Positions 20,407 through 30,540 are shown, numbered from the stretch's first letter. The stretch: DNA of 64,000 nucleotides from an uncultured SAR86 cluster bacterium (GCA_902586925.1 CACIJE010000001.1:458104-522103), one strand, 5' to 3'. A program made the numbers and translations. The notes: generated from the sequence alone by a model not told the origin.

Positions 20407-22560
20407 TTAGAAATTATTTGCAACTGACGACATAGTAAAATCCAATTTTTCTTTCCTTTCTGCTTTATTTGGAGCTTCACCAAGTTTACCACCCTCTTTA
20501 GCTAGTTTTAGTAGCATATCACTTGGTTTATAGACATCATTTCCTGTGATTTCCCTATATTTTTCAAGTTTTTCGATTACTTTATCCAGTCCCATAGCAT
20601 TTGCATGGTGCATTGGACCGCCTCGCCATATCGGGAAGCCATAACCATTTATGTACACCACATCTATATCTGCAGCTCTTTGAGCTACTCCTTCAGATAA
20701 AATATCAGCACCTTCGTTTATTAGAGCTAAAATACATCTATCTACAATTTCTTCGTCTGATATTTCTCTTCTTGTAAAGCCATTCTCAGAAGATATCTTT
20801 TTATATGTTTCTTCATTTTCAGGAGCTGGATTAGGAGCTCTCGAGCCTTCTGAATAATTATAATATCCTGCTTTACTTTTTTGACCATATCTATTTTGTT
20901 CGCAGAGCTCGTCACCTATTTTTGCATGAAGTGGAGATTCTTTACCGCTAAGTTTTCTTGCTCTCCAACCTAAGTCTAAACCAACAAGATCCATCATTCT
21001 GAATGGACCCATGTTTAATCCAAAAGACTCAAGTGCCTGATCAACTTGATGAGGTAGGGCACCTTCAAGTAGTAACATATTTGCTTGAGCTGTGTACCCA
21101 AATAACATTCTATTTCCAATAAATCCAGGTGCATTCAAAGATACCACAGCAGCTTTCCTAAGTTTTTTACCAATGGCCATAACAGTTGCTAATGTTTCAT
21201 CTGATGTTTGCTTTCCTCGAACAACTTCAAGTAGCCTCATTATATTAGCAGGACTAAAAAAGTGAGTACCCACTACTAATTCAGGCCTATTTGTTACCGA
21301 TGCTATGGAATCTATGTCCAAACCAGAAGTATTACTTGCTAATATCGCTCCTTTCTTAACTATTTCATCTAATGATTTGAAAATTTCATGTTTTAATTCT
21401 AAATTTTCATAAACTGCCTCTATGACAATATCGCAATCAGATAAATCTTTATAATCTAAACCTGTAGATATAGATCCAAAAATTGTCTCTTTTTGTTCAG
21501 ATGTAAGGCGACCTCTATTAACCATAAAGTCATAATTTTTTTCAATAACTGAAATACCCCTGTCAAGATTTTCCTGGTCTTGATCAATAATATGAACAGG
21601 TATTCCTGCATTCGCAAAACACATAGCAATTCCGCCACCCATTGTTCCTGAACCAATAATTCCAGCTTTATTAATGTCCATGATTTTTGTATCTTTTGAC
21701 ACATCTGAAATTTTTGAGGCTGCTCTTTCTCCAAAAAAGATATGAATCATTGCTTCTCTCTGAGGATGAACTAAACATTCAAGAAAATAATCTCCTTCTT
21801 TCTTAAGTCCTTCATCAAAATCATCAATATTTATAGCAGCTTCTACGCATTTAATTATTTGTCCAGGCGCAAACTGGCCTTTTCTTCCTTTAGCAGCCAT
21901 TGCTTGCGCTTCGAGTAGTACTTTATCGTTTCCTCTAGCTTCAATCATTTTTTCATTAAAATCCCTAACTTTTGGGTGACTTTCAGTACTTTTTGCTTTT
22001 TCTTTTATAAATTCTATTGATTCAGCGACTATATCATCAGCAATATTATCAATTATGCCTAAATCTAAGGCTTGTTTTGCTGAAACATGTGATCCAGTTA
22101 ACATCATTTTTAATGCTTCAGCCGGTCCTGCCAGTCTTGGTAGTCTTTGTGTACCACCACCACCTGGCAGAAGTCCTAGATTAACCTCTGGAAGACCTAC
22201 AAATGCAGTTTTGCTCGCAATTCTGTAATTACAACATAATGCAGTTTCTAGACCACCACCCAAAGCAATTCCATTTATAGCTGCGACTATTGGTTTTTTG
22301 CAGAATTCTAACTTTTTAAAGACATCATTTAAGCTTATTCCTTCAACATTTCCACCAAATTCTGATATGTCTGCACCGGCAATAAAAGCCCTACCATTAC
22401 CTGTCAATACAACAGCGTCGATAGAATCATCATCTTCAACTTTAGTTATACATTCATATAAACCAGTTCTTACACCATCACTTAGTGGATTAACAGGGGG
22501 GTTATCTACAGTTAAAATAGCAACGTTTTCCTGTACTTCGTATAAAACAGTACCTTTCAA
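20407..22560 (-). CDS. Bifunctional enoyl-CoA hydratase/3-hydroxyacyl-CoA dehydrogenase (FadJ/FadB-like)
   Basis: VDNPPVNPLSDGVRTGL; GRAFIAGADISEF; ALGGGLE; GSGTMGGGIAMCFANAGI; NTSGLDI; GTHFFSPANIMRLLEVV. Confidence 0.93.
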   Translation of the reverse strand: MKGTVLYEVQENVAILTVDNPPVNPLSDGVRTGLYECITKVEDDDSIDAVVLTGNGRAFIAGADISEFGGNVEGISLNDVFKKLEFCKKPIVAAINGIALGGGLETALCCNYRIASKTAFVGLPEVNLGLLPGGGGTQRLPRLAGPAEALKMMLTGSHVSAKQALDLGIIDNIADDIVAESIEFIKEKAKSTESHPKVRDFNEKMIEARGNDKVLLEAQAMAAKGRKGQFAPGQIIKCVEAAINIDDFDEGLKKEGDYFLECLVHPQREAMIHIFFGERAASKISDVSKDTKIMDINKAGIIGSGTMGGGIAMCFANAGIPVHIIDQDQENLDRGISVIEKNYDFMVNRGRLTSEQKETIFGSISTGLDYKDLSDCDIVIEAVYENLELKHEIFKSLDEIVKKGAILASNTSGLDIDSIASVTNRPELVVGTHFFSPANIMRLLEVVRGKQTSDETLATVMAIGKKLRKAAVVSLNAPGFIGNRMLFGYTAQANMLLLEGALPHQVDQALESFGLNMGPFRMMDLVGLDLGWRARKLSGKESPLHAKIGDELCEQNRYGQKSKAGYYNYSEGSRAPNPAPENEETYKKISSENGFTRREISDEEIVDRCILALINEGADILSEGVAQRAADIDVVYINGYGFPIWRGGPMHHANAMGLDKVIEKLEKYREITGNDVYKPSDMLLKLAKEGGKLGEAPNKAERKEKLDFTMSSVANNF

Positions 22561-22631
22561 AGTATTTCTCCAATAAAAATTAACAAATACTATTATACCT
22601 AAAAATAATTTAAATTATTTTATAAATAATG

Positions 22632-22659
22632 TTGATAATTAATTATAACTATATATAAT
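22632..22659 (+). promoter_or_regulatory. Putative sigma-70 promoter: TTGATA-N16-TATAAT
   Basis: -35 TTGATA 22632-22637, -10 TATAAT 22654-22659, predicted start ~22666 just before the hairpin leader. Confidence 0.65.
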
Positions 22660-22665
22660 AATACA

Positions 22666-22740
22666 AGTCAGCACTCCTCTCCCCTATTATATTTTGCTGA
22701 CACTCTGGAATAAATGGAGGGCTTTGTCCCTCCATATCTT
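22666..22740 (+). ncRNA. Unannotated structured RNA leader: two perfect 7-bp hairpins (candidate sRNA/riboswitch/attenuator)
   Basis: GTCAGCA(22667-22673)/TGCTGAC(22695-22701) with pyrimidine-rich 21-nt loop; TGGAGGG(22715-22721)/CCCTCCA(22728-22734) followed by TATCTTTT. GC-rich island in AT-rich intergenic DNA. Confidence 0.55.
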
Positions 22741-22759
22741 TTAAGCGAGGTGTACTTTA

Positions 22760-22846
22760 ATGAATAAATATAAAGATAATATCGAAATTATTTTCCTTAT
22801 ATGCATTTTTATTTCATCATTATCCGCTATTACGCCTTTAACATAA
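22760..22846 (+). CDS. Putative 28-aa single-TM small protein MNKYKDNIEIIFLICIFISSLSAITPLT
   Basis: ATG preceded by GAGGTG Shine-Dalgarno with 7-nt spacing; hydrophobic core; preceded by strong promoter and structured leader; below ORF-track cutoff. Confidence 0.55.
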   Translation: MNKYKDNIEIIFLICIFISSLSAITPLT

Positions 22847-22863
22847 GTTAAAATACAGCTTCA

Positions 22864-23388
22864 ATGAAATACTTTAACTTTTTGCCTATTTTTTTTCTTT
22901 CAGCTTATACATTATCATGCTCAGATCTATTGGACACAGAGATAAGAGTTTTGGATTCTAGCGAAACTGTTAATTTATGCGAATATACTGATCATGTTGT
23001 TCTTGTTGTAAATGTTGCAAGCAGATGCGGCTACACTTATCAATATTCTTCACTTCAAAAATTATATGAGAGCTATAAGGAAAATGACTTTGTAGTTCTT
23101 GGAGTACCTTCACGTGACTTTATGCAAGAATATTCTAACGAAGGTGATGTTGCAGAATTTTGTTCAACAGAATATGGTGTTGATTTTCCAATGTTTGCCA
23201 CATCAAAAGTAAGAGGGCAAAAAGCAAGTCCTCTTTATAAAAAGCTAATTGCACAATCTGGAGTTTCTCCAAAGTGGAATTTTAATAAGTATTTAATTTC
23301 AAGAGAGGGCAAAGTGGTCTCAACATATGGATCAAGCGTTAAACCAGACTCAATTGAATTAATTTCTAAAATAGAAGAGCTTTTATAG
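22864..23388 (+). CDS. Glutathione peroxidase family protein, predicted lipoprotein/exported
   Basis: VVNVASRCGYTYQYSSLQKLYESY; KWNFNKYLISREGKVVSTYGSSVKP; N-term signal with LSCS lipobox-like. Confidence 0.93.
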   Translation: MKYFNFLPIFFLSAYTLSCSDLLDTEIRVLDSSETVNLCEYTDHVVLVVNVASRCGYTYQYSSLQKLYESYKENDFVVLGVPSRDFMQEYSNEGDVAEFCSTEYGVDFPMFATSKVRGQKASPLYKKLIAQSGVSPKWNFNKYLISREGKVVSTYGSSVKPDSIELISKIEELL

Positions 23389-23393
23389 TATTT

Positions 23394-24032
23394 TCAATCC
23401 GCTACTAGAACTACATGCGGTTTATTGAAAGCAAAAATTCCGTTATCAACTACTCCAGGTATATTATTTAAAAGAGCTTCAAGTGTTTCAGGCTCTTCAA
23501 TATATAAGTTCTTCACATCTATTATTTGATTTCCTTGATCAGTTATAAAACCTTCTCTGTATTGAGGAACTCCACCAAGCGCAATGATTCTTCTAGAAAC
23601 CAAACTTCTACTCTCAGGAATTACCTCTATAGGCAGAGGGAAGGATCCTAGCTTATCAACCAATTTACTTTTATCAATAATACAAATAAACTCTTTTGCT
23701 GCAGCTGCAACAATTTTTTCTCTTGTATGAGCCCCACCACCTCCTTTGATAAGAAAATTTTCAGGAGAAACTTCATCTGCTCCATCTATATAAAGATCTA
23801 TTTGGTTAACATCATTAAGGCTAAAAACATCTATATTAAGTTCTTTTAATTGCTCTGATGATGCCTCAGAAGTAGATACCACTCCATGAAATTGATTTTT
23901 TAGAGCCTTTAATTCCTGAATAAAAAAATTTACTGTAGAACCAGTCCCTATGCCAAGTATCGTTTTTTGCGTAATTTTTTTTTCAATATGTCTTATAGCT
24001 TTTTTAGCAACACTTATCTTTGCAGCGTTCAT
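23394..24032 (-). CDS. rpiA: Ribose-5-phosphate isomerase A
   Basis: [40 protein letters not shown]. Start likely MNAAKIS (24032). Confidence 0.96.
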   Translation of the reverse strand: MNAAKISVAKKAIRHIEKKITQKTILGIGTGSTVNFFIQELKALKNQFHGVVSTSEASSEQLKELNIDVFSLNDVNQIDLYIDGADEVSPENFLIKGGGGAHTREKIVAAAAKEFICIIDKSKLVDKLGSFPLPIEVIPESRSLVSRRIIALGGVPQYREGFITDQGNQIIDVKNLYIEEPETLEALLNNIPGVVDNGIFAFNKPHVVLVAD

Positions 24033-24071
24033 ACAGTTATAATACAAGAAAATTATTGAGTGTGATTTAAA

Positions 24072-25622
24072 TTGAGATTAAAAATAAAAAAAACGGGTAC
24101 CTATAAATATTCCAAAAAGTATCTTAAGTTAATTAAAGATGCATCTGTTTATGATGTAGCTATTGATTCACCAACAACTCATGCACCAAATCTATCAATT
24201 AAGGAAAAGAATAATATTTATTTAAAAAGGGAAGACCTACAGCCAATTTTTTCTTTCAAAAATAGGGGAGCATACAACAAAATCTTTAATCTTTCTGAAA
24301 AGAAAAAATCTTTGGGGATAATAGCTGCCTCCGCAGGTAATCATGCGCAAGGAGTTGCTCTTGCATGCAAACATCTTGGCTTAAATTGTAATATTGTAAT
24401 GCCTGTAACGGCTCCAGAAAATAAATTAAATGCTGTAAAAAGGCTAGGTGCTAAAATTACACTTTTTGGTGAAAATTTAGCTCATGCACTCACTAAAGCA
24501 AAAGAAATATCAGAAAGACATAAATATACATTCGTTCATCCTTTTGATGATAAATACACCATTGCGGGACAAGGCACTGTAGGAAAAGAAATATTAACAG
24601 ATGGAATAAATTACGATTTTATATTTGTGCCTGTTGGTGGTGGAGGACTATTAGCAGGAGTATCAGCTTGGGTGAGACAAAATAAGAAAAAAATTAAAAT
24701 CATTGGAGTAGAAGTGGATGACTCTGCTTGTTTGACTGAAGCACTTAAATCTAATAAACGAGTTACTCTTGAAAAAGTAGGATTGTTTGCAGATGGAGTT
24801 GCTGTTTCACAAGTAGGTAAAAATAATCTCGACGTTATTAAAGAGTGTGTTGATGAAGTTATCACAGTAAATATTGATGAAGTTTGCGCAGCAGTAAAAG
24901 ATATTTTTGAAGATACTCGAATTCTCTCTGAACCATCTGGTGCGGTTGCACTTGCAGGACTAAAAATTTTTTCTAAAAAATTAAAAAATAAAAATCTTTT
25001 GGCAATTAGTTCCGGCGCTAATGTAAATTTTCAAAAATTAGGTTATATAGTTGAAAGATCAGAACTCGGTGAAAACCGTGAGAAAATTCTCAGCATAAAG
25101 ATACCAGAATCACCTGGCAGTTTTTTAAAACTCGCAAAGATTTTTGGCAAATTATCCATTTCAGAATTTAATTATCGCAAATCAAGTGATGTAGATGCTT
25201 TTGTACTAGTAGGTATTAGAACAACCTCAGAAGAAAATTTTAATAAGTTAAAAAACAAACTTAAGAAGTTTAAATATAAATTTAGTGACTATACTGAAAA
25301 TAAAATTTCTAATGACCACTTGAGACATATGGTTGGAGGAAGAAGCAATACTTCAAATAATACAAAAAGTGTTGAAAGAATCTTTAATGGAGAGTTCCCA
25401 GAGAAGCCTGGAGCTCTTTTGGACTTTTTAAGTAACTTTGGTCAAAAGTGGAATATATCTTTATTTCATTACAGAAACATAGGTTCTGCATATGGAAATA
25501 TTTTAATTGGAATTGAGGACCAAAATAAAAACAAAAATATTTTAATAAATCATTTAAATAAATGTGGCACTCTTTTTAAAGAAGAAACAAATAATAAAGC
25601 GTATTTAGATTTTCTTAAGTAG
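24072..25622 (+). CDS. ilvA: Threonine ammonia-lyase, biosynthetic
   Basis: [41 protein letters not shown]; two C-terminal ACT-like regulatory repeats. Confidence 0.95.
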   Translation: MRLKIKKTGTYKYSKKYLKLIKDASVYDVAIDSPTTHAPNLSIKEKNNIYLKREDLQPIFSFKNRGAYNKIFNLSEKKKSLGIIAASAGNHAQGVALACKHLGLNCNIVMPVTAPENKLNAVKRLGAKITLFGENLAHALTKAKEISERHKYTFVHPFDDKYTIAGQGTVGKEILTDGINYDFIFVPVGGGGLLAGVSAWVRQNKKKIKIIGVEVDDSACLTEALKSNKRVTLEKVGLFADGVAVSQVGKNNLDVIKECVDEVITVNIDEVCAAVKDIFEDTRILSEPSGAVALAGLKIFSKKLKNKNLLAISSGANVNFQKLGYIVERSELGENREKILSIKIPESPGSFLKLAKIFGKLSISEFNYRKSSDVDAFVLVGIRTTSEENFNKLKNKLKKFKYKFSDYTENKISNDHLRHMVGGRSNTSNNTKSVERIFNGEFPEKPGALLDFLSNFGQKWNISLFHYRNIGSAYGNILIGIEDQNKNKNILINHLNKCGTLFKEETNNKAYLDFLK

Positions 25623-25625
25623 ATA

Positions 25626-27908
25626 TTAAAACTTTAATCTTATTTTTAAAGAAAAAATTTCGTTGCCAGGATTTTCCCAAGGATCTTTAAAAATTTGCGA
25701 AGTATCTCTTGTAATATTATCATCAAAAACTCTTCCACCTCTTGTATAGACAAGATATATGTATGACAAAGGCGCAATTTCGTATTTATACCTTACTTGA
25801 AATGACGTAATTCCATCAGAAAATGGATTAACTTCTTTATTACTCTGATTGAGATAGCCATTATCATCAACAACTAAACTACTAGGATTTTTTGCTTGTA
25901 AAGCAACAAATTGACTTTTGAGTCTTATTTCATGTTTGATGCCTCTATACCAATTCATATTAATGGAGATAATTTTTTGAGATAAATCATAAACAGCTAA
26001 ATCATTATTTTCTATCCAATTTAGCCATTCTTTCTCGTTCCTAATTCTTGTTGTGAAACCTACTTTAAAGTTATCTGATGGATAGAAAGATCCACCTATC
26101 TTTGCATACCTTCTTTTATATCCATTGGAATTAAATGACCTATATTTATCAGCATTTTCATATCCAACTCGCCAATCATACTCCCAAACTCCCAAACTTG
26201 GTGACTCATAGTCTAAGTTAAAGCTAAAACTTCCCTTCGTTTTTACATAAGGAAAATCTATATTTTTTCTTGTAATAGTTGTATCTTTTCCAGATGTTTT
26301 TAAATCCCAAGTAAATTGAAATTTTGAGGTGTTGAGGAATGTAAACTCATTTTTCTGTCCAATACGAAATGGATTTGAATTACCAGAAATATCTGAATCA
26401 TAATTAAAATCTATGCCTAATTCCAACTCTTTAATTTTTTTGAACTTACTAAAATCTATTAACGAAATATCAGATCCAATACCGATATGAAACCAATCAT
26501 TTTTTTTGAGATAACCAAAATCATTTAATATGAGATTATCATCAAAATAGAGGATGCTTCCAGATCTTCTTGATAATGGTGTTGGCTTATAATTAAATTG
26601 AGATCTATAGCCAAATCCGGTTTTCCCATCTCTTTCAGATGATATTAAGTCGTTATATATGGTTAATTTATTAGATTTTACATTTGCAAAATCTATGACG
26701 TTGACTGTTGCACTTTCATTAAGAAAATTATTTTCAACATGTGTTAAAAAATAACCTATCGTTCTATTATCAACTTTCTTTTTTGATCTAATTGCATAAA
26801 AATCTTTTCCATTTGAATATCTTTCATCCGATTCTTTTGCAATAAAAATTCCAAAGTCTAAGTTATTATTTTTTTGAGTATATCTAAGAGCATAGTCAAT
26901 ATCTGTATAATTTTTTTTTGAATTAATGCAGTCATTCTCATTCAATGTTGAGGAGCATAAATAGTTGCTTCCTGCACCTATTCTTCTTGTATTAATTATT
27001 CTGTATCTATCGTAATGATTTAAATCAAACAGGGATTGATTTTCATTAAAAAAAGCCCGCTTTTCAGAATAGAATGTTTCCTGCGCAGAAAAATTAACAA
27101 TAACTTCGTCACTCTCAGCTTGTCCAAAATCAGGATTGATTGTGAGGTTGATTTGTTTCCCAGTGCCAGTATTTAAAAATATCTCTGCACCAAGTTTATT
27201 TTCGTTAAAGCCTGTAACTGAATTGTATGTCTTTGATATAAAAGGAAAAAAGTTTAGTTTTCGTTTAGAAAAGCTATTTATTTCAATTGTTCTTAAATTA
27301 GAAAGAAAATTTGCTCTAAATAAATTTGTTTTTGTATCGTTTAACCAAACCTTTTCATTTGCTAGATATCTATAGGTTGTAATATTGATTTTTCTTTTAA
27401 TATCTATCTCAGGCTTCATTAGAACGACATTCCAAGGTATTAAAAACTCTGAAACCCAATAGCCATCATATTTTTTTGTTTGCGCTTTCCAATCTCCATC
27501 CCAATCAAATTCAGGAGAGCCGCCCAACATTCTAATTCCATCTCTTTGAATATTTGCTAGGGTGATAATAAACACGTAAGCTTTTGCTCCATCACTATCA
27601 AAATCAATAGCTATACCATTTTGTTCAGAATTTGAGCTCCACTCATCACGCAAAGATTTGTTTGAAATCATTGATGAGTTTTCTTGATAATTAATAAAGC
27701 CAACATATATTCCGTCTTCATTTGAAAAGATTTTTGTACTTGTTTTTACTTTTGCTGGACTCAGTGTAAAAGGAACAACTTCATAATATTGAGTTATTTC
27801 AAATGAACTTTCCCACTCCGATTCATCTAAATTTCCATCAAGAATTATGGTATTGCTTGATATTAGAGGAACCCAAAGAATTAATATACACTTTATGATT
27901 ATTTTCAT
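25626..27908 (-). CDS. DUF5916 / CBM9-like-domain outer-membrane beta-barrel protein
   Basis: N-term DGNLDESEWESSFEITQYYEVVPF (CBM9-like), DFGQAESDEVIVNFSAQETFYSEKRAFFNEN typical of DUF5916; long beta-barrel-like C-term ending in ...IRLKF. Confidence 0.82.
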   Translation of the reverse strand: MKIIIKCILILWVPLISSNTIILDGNLDESEWESSFEITQYYEVVPFTLSPAKVKTSTKIFSNEDGIYVGFINYQENSSMISNKSLRDEWSSNSEQNGIAIDFDSDGAKAYVFIITLANIQRDGIRMLGGSPEFDWDGDWKAQTKKYDGYWVSEFLIPWNVVLMKPEIDIKRKINITTYRYLANEKVWLNDTKTNLFRANFLSNLRTIEINSFSKRKLNFFPFISKTYNSVTGFNENKLGAEIFLNTGTGKQINLTINPDFGQAESDEVIVNFSAQETFYSEKRAFFNENQSLFDLNHYDRYRIINTRRIGAGSNYLCSSTLNENDCINSKKNYTDIDYALRYTQKNNNLDFGIFIAKESDERYSNGKDFYAIRSKKKVDNRTIGYFLTHVENNFLNESATVNVIDFANVKSNKLTIYNDLISSERDGKTGFGYRSQFNYKPTPLSRRSGSILYFDDNLILNDFGYLKKNDWFHIGIGSDISLIDFSKFKKIKELELGIDFNYDSDISGNSNPFRIGQKNEFTFLNTSKFQFTWDLKTSGKDTTITRKNIDFPYVKTKGSFSFNLDYESPSLGVWEYDWRVGYENADKYRSFNSNGYKRRYAKIGGSFYPSDNFKVGFTTRIRNEKEWLNWIENNDLAVYDLSQKIISINMNWYRGIKHEIRLKSQFVALQAKNPSSLVVDDNGYLNQSNKEVNPFSDGITSFQVRYKYEIAPLSYIYLVYTRGGRVFDDNITRDTSQIFKDPWENPGNEIFSLKIRLKF

Positions 27909-27930
27909 ATATTGGCCGACATTTTATAGC

Positions 27931-28521
27931 TCAGTCATATGAAAGTACACGAGATTCAGTAATAACCACATCATATTTTATATCATGACTTCTACCAAAA
28001 CATTTATCTAAAATCTGGAAGTCATATCCTAGTCCAACAAAGAGAGGCCTGTCTTTTTCAGATTTTAATTTTTCAAGTGTTCTGTCAAAAAAACCACCTC
28101 CATATCCTAACCTATATCCATTCTTATCTACCCCTACAAAAGGTATGAACATAGTATTTAGCATTTTAGGATCGATGTAATTTTCGTTTACAGCTTCTTT
28201 TATACCGTATTTATTTTTTTTTAGAGACTCACCATCTTTATATATATTGAATCTCAATTTATTTTTAGAAACTATTTTAGGCATGAATATATTATTAGAG
28301 TGCTTTTTTAACTCACTTAGTATTTGATCTATCGCAATCTCGTTTTTATACGGAAAATAAAGAAGGGTATTTTTAGAAGACTTAACATCGATTTCATTCA
28401 ATACATTTTTTTGAATGTTATAGTTTAATTCTTCAATATCACTTTTAGATAGAAGTTGCCCCTGCTTAAAAAGTGATTTTCTGATTATATTTTTCACCAT
28501 AATTATTGCAGAGGCTAACAA
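27931..28521 (-). CDS. fthC: 5-formyltetrahydrofolate cyclo-ligase
   Basis: IIRKSLFKQGQLLSKSDIEE; FIPFVGVDKNGYRLGYGGGFFDRTLE; ygfA position next to 6S RNA and zapA. Confidence 0.92.
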   Translation of the reverse strand: MLASAIIMVKNIIRKSLFKQGQLLSKSDIEELNYNIQKNVLNEIDVKSSKNTLLYFPYKNEIAIDQILSELKKHSNNIFMPKIVSKNKLRFNIYKDGESLKKNKYGIKEAVNENYIDPKMLNTMFIPFVGVDKNGYRLGYGGGFFDRTLEKLKSEKDRPLFVGLGYDFQILDKCFGRSHDIKYDVVITESRVLSYD

Positions 28522-28690
28522 ACCAGGTCACCGCTATGTGTTATACCTGAACCGAAAGTTCAGGTGGTGAACATCTTGTCAGATCAGGCTTCCCATTATG
28601 GTAATGCTCAACAATGACAGTGGAAAATCACCTATTTTTTAGTATCGGTTCAAATTTATTAACACATTAGCAAATGAACCAGAATGTATT
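28513..28690 (-). ncRNA. ssrS: 6S RNA
   Basis: Minus-strand reading has TTGAACCGATACTA...TTGTTGAGCATTACCATAATGGGAAGCC...GTTCACCACCTGAACTTTCGGTTCAGGTATAACACATAGCGG, matching the organisation of enterobacterial 6S; conserved locus between zapA and fthC. Ends approximate. Confidence 0.85.
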
Positions 28691-28724
28691 AAGAGTATAG
28701 ATTAGATGAGATTTAAGTTAAAGA

Positions 28725-28991
28725 TTATTTTTGAAGTACTTTTTCAATTTTTTTTATAAGTTTTGAGTAATCCGTGGTTTGTTTATTATATGAACTTTGA
28801 TCATTAGTAAGAAGCTTATTAGATAACGTCAATCCAGCAATGATTAATGCATTATTTTTATCGCTAATATTATCAAGCTCTTCATTTAAAAGTGCGGCAG
28901 CTTTTAATAAATTATTCTTTTCTTTTGGGGGACAGGAGATTGTAAGATCTCTTCCAAATATTCGCAAAGAAACAGTCTCAACCTTACTCAT
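28725..28991 (-). CDS. zapA: Cell division protein ZapA
   Basis: VSLRIFGRDLTISCPPKEKNNLLKAAALLNEEL; locus context with 6S RNA. Confidence 0.9.
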   Translation of the reverse strand: MSKVETVSLRIFGRDLTISCPPKEKNNLLKAAALLNEELDNISDKNNALIIAGLTLSNKLLTNDQSSYNKQTTDYSKLIKKIEKVLQK

Positions 28992-29178
28992 TTGTGGCTT
29001 TTCTCAAATCTCTTTCTAATTGAGATATTTCTTTTCTGTGAAGAGCTTTATCTCTCTTCCAATCTCTTTCTCTTTTAACGTAAGAATCAATAATTCCTTT
29101 TTGTTCTTCAAATCTTTTTATCAAAAGGTCAATCTTCTTCTCTAAATCTTTTGAACTTAAATCATTGTCTTTAGGCAT
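28984..29178 (-). CDS. TIGR02449-like small coiled-coil protein
   Basis: 64-aa charged coiled coil directly upstream of zapA, as for TIGR02449 members. Confidence 0.65.
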   Translation of the reverse strand: MPKDNDLSSKDLEKKIDLLIKRFEEQKGIIDSYVKRERDWKRDKALHRKEISQLERDLRKATNE

Positions 29179-29240
29179 TTTTATAGTTTAATTCTACTTT
29201 AATGAATTGGAAAGTTACTTTAAATGAGTAAAATACACAC

Positions 29241-30536
29241 ATGGATAATACTATATATAAAAAAAGAAGAATTAATTTATCAGAACAGCTACCAATAAAC
29301 TCGGCTTTATTAATTCCTTCGGCTGACATTCAATATAGAAATGCTGATTCAGCTTATGCATTTAGACAAGATAGTAACTTTTATTATTTATCCGGATTTT
29401 GTGAACAAGAATCCTTAATAGTAATTTTAAAAGGTGATGATTCTTGCTCTTCGATAGTATTTGTCCCACCAAAAGATAAATTAAAAGAAATCTGGGATGG
29501 TTATAGGTCAGGTCCAATTGGCGCTGTCGATCAATATTTATTTGATAAATCATATGACAATACTGAAATAGAGAAGCTCTTGCCAGAAATACTTAAAGGG
29601 TGTGAGCAAGTTTTATACCCAATTGGCAAAAAAAATGGATTTGATCAATTGGTAATAGATTGGACAACTGAAGCAAGATCAAAGGATAGGCACAGTAAAA
29701 CAATAAATATATTAGATGCTTCATCTCTAATTGGAAATGCTCGACTTATAAAAGATGATCATGAGATATCATTGATAAGAATTGCTTGTGATATCTCAGC
29801 CAAGGCACATATCGAAGCAATGAAGAATGTTAAAGATGCTGGTTCTGAACAAGATATTGAAAGCCTTTATATTCACGAGTTTTCAAAAAATGGAGGTAGA
29901 TTTCCAGCGTATACGCCAATTGTTGCAAGTGGAGAAAATGCGTGTGTTCTTCACTACATAGAAAATAACAAAAAATTTAATAAGGAAGATTTACTGCTAG
30001 TTGATGCTGGGTGTGAATATGAAATGTACGCCTCTGACATAACAAGAACTTATCCTATAAGTGGAAAATTCTCAAAAGAGCAGCTTGAAATATATGAAAT
30101 AGTTTTAGAAGCTATGAACTCAGCTATTGATAAAGTAAAAGTAGGAAATAATATAATGGAACCTCAGGAAATCTCTGAAAAAGTTATAACGAAAGGTTTG
30201 GTAAAGCTTGGTTTGCTTGAAGGAGATCCAGAGAGACTTCATAAAGAAGGAGCTTTTAAAGACTTTTACATGCATAAAATAGGCCATTGGCTTGGACTCG
30301 ATGTACATGATGCTGGTGATTATATGGAGGGAGATGACTTTATGAAGTATAAGCCTGGCATGATTACAACCATTGAACCAGGTATTTATATTAGTAGCTC
30401 AATGGATGTAGATGATAAGTGGAAAGGAATTGGAGTAAGAATAGAAGATGATATTTTGGTGACAAAAGAAGGCAATGAAAATCTTACAAAGAAAGTTCCT
30501 TCAAACCCTGATGAGATTGAATCATTAATGTCCTAA
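29241..30536 (+). CDS. pepP: Xaa-Pro aminopeptidase
   Basis: FRQDSNFYYLSGF; LLVDAGCEYEMYASDITRTYP; HKIGHWLGLDVHDAGDY; TIEPGIYI. Confidence 0.95.
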   Translation: MDNTIYKKRRINLSEQLPINSALLIPSADIQYRNADSAYAFRQDSNFYYLSGFCEQESLIVILKGDDSCSSIVFVPPKDKLKEIWDGYRSGPIGAVDQYLFDKSYDNTEIEKLLPEILKGCEQVLYPIGKKNGFDQLVIDWTTEARSKDRHSKTINILDASSLIGNARLIKDDHEISLIRIACDISAKAHIEAMKNVKDAGSEQDIESLYIHEFSKNGGRFPAYTPIVASGENACVLHYIENNKKFNKEDLLLVDAGCEYEMYASDITRTYPISGKFSKEQLEIYEIVLEAMNSAIDKVKVGNNIMEPQEISEKVITKGLVKLGLLEGDPERLHKEGAFKDFYMHKIGHWLGLDVHDAGDYMEGDDFMKYKPGMITTIEPGIYISSSMDVDDKWKGIGVRIEDDILVTKEGNENLTKKVPSNPDEIESLMS

Positions 30537-30540
30537 TATA

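Noticed and set aside
21456-21734. 92-aa ORF inside fadJ-like gene, same strand
   Set aside because: Alternate frame of a conserved gene.
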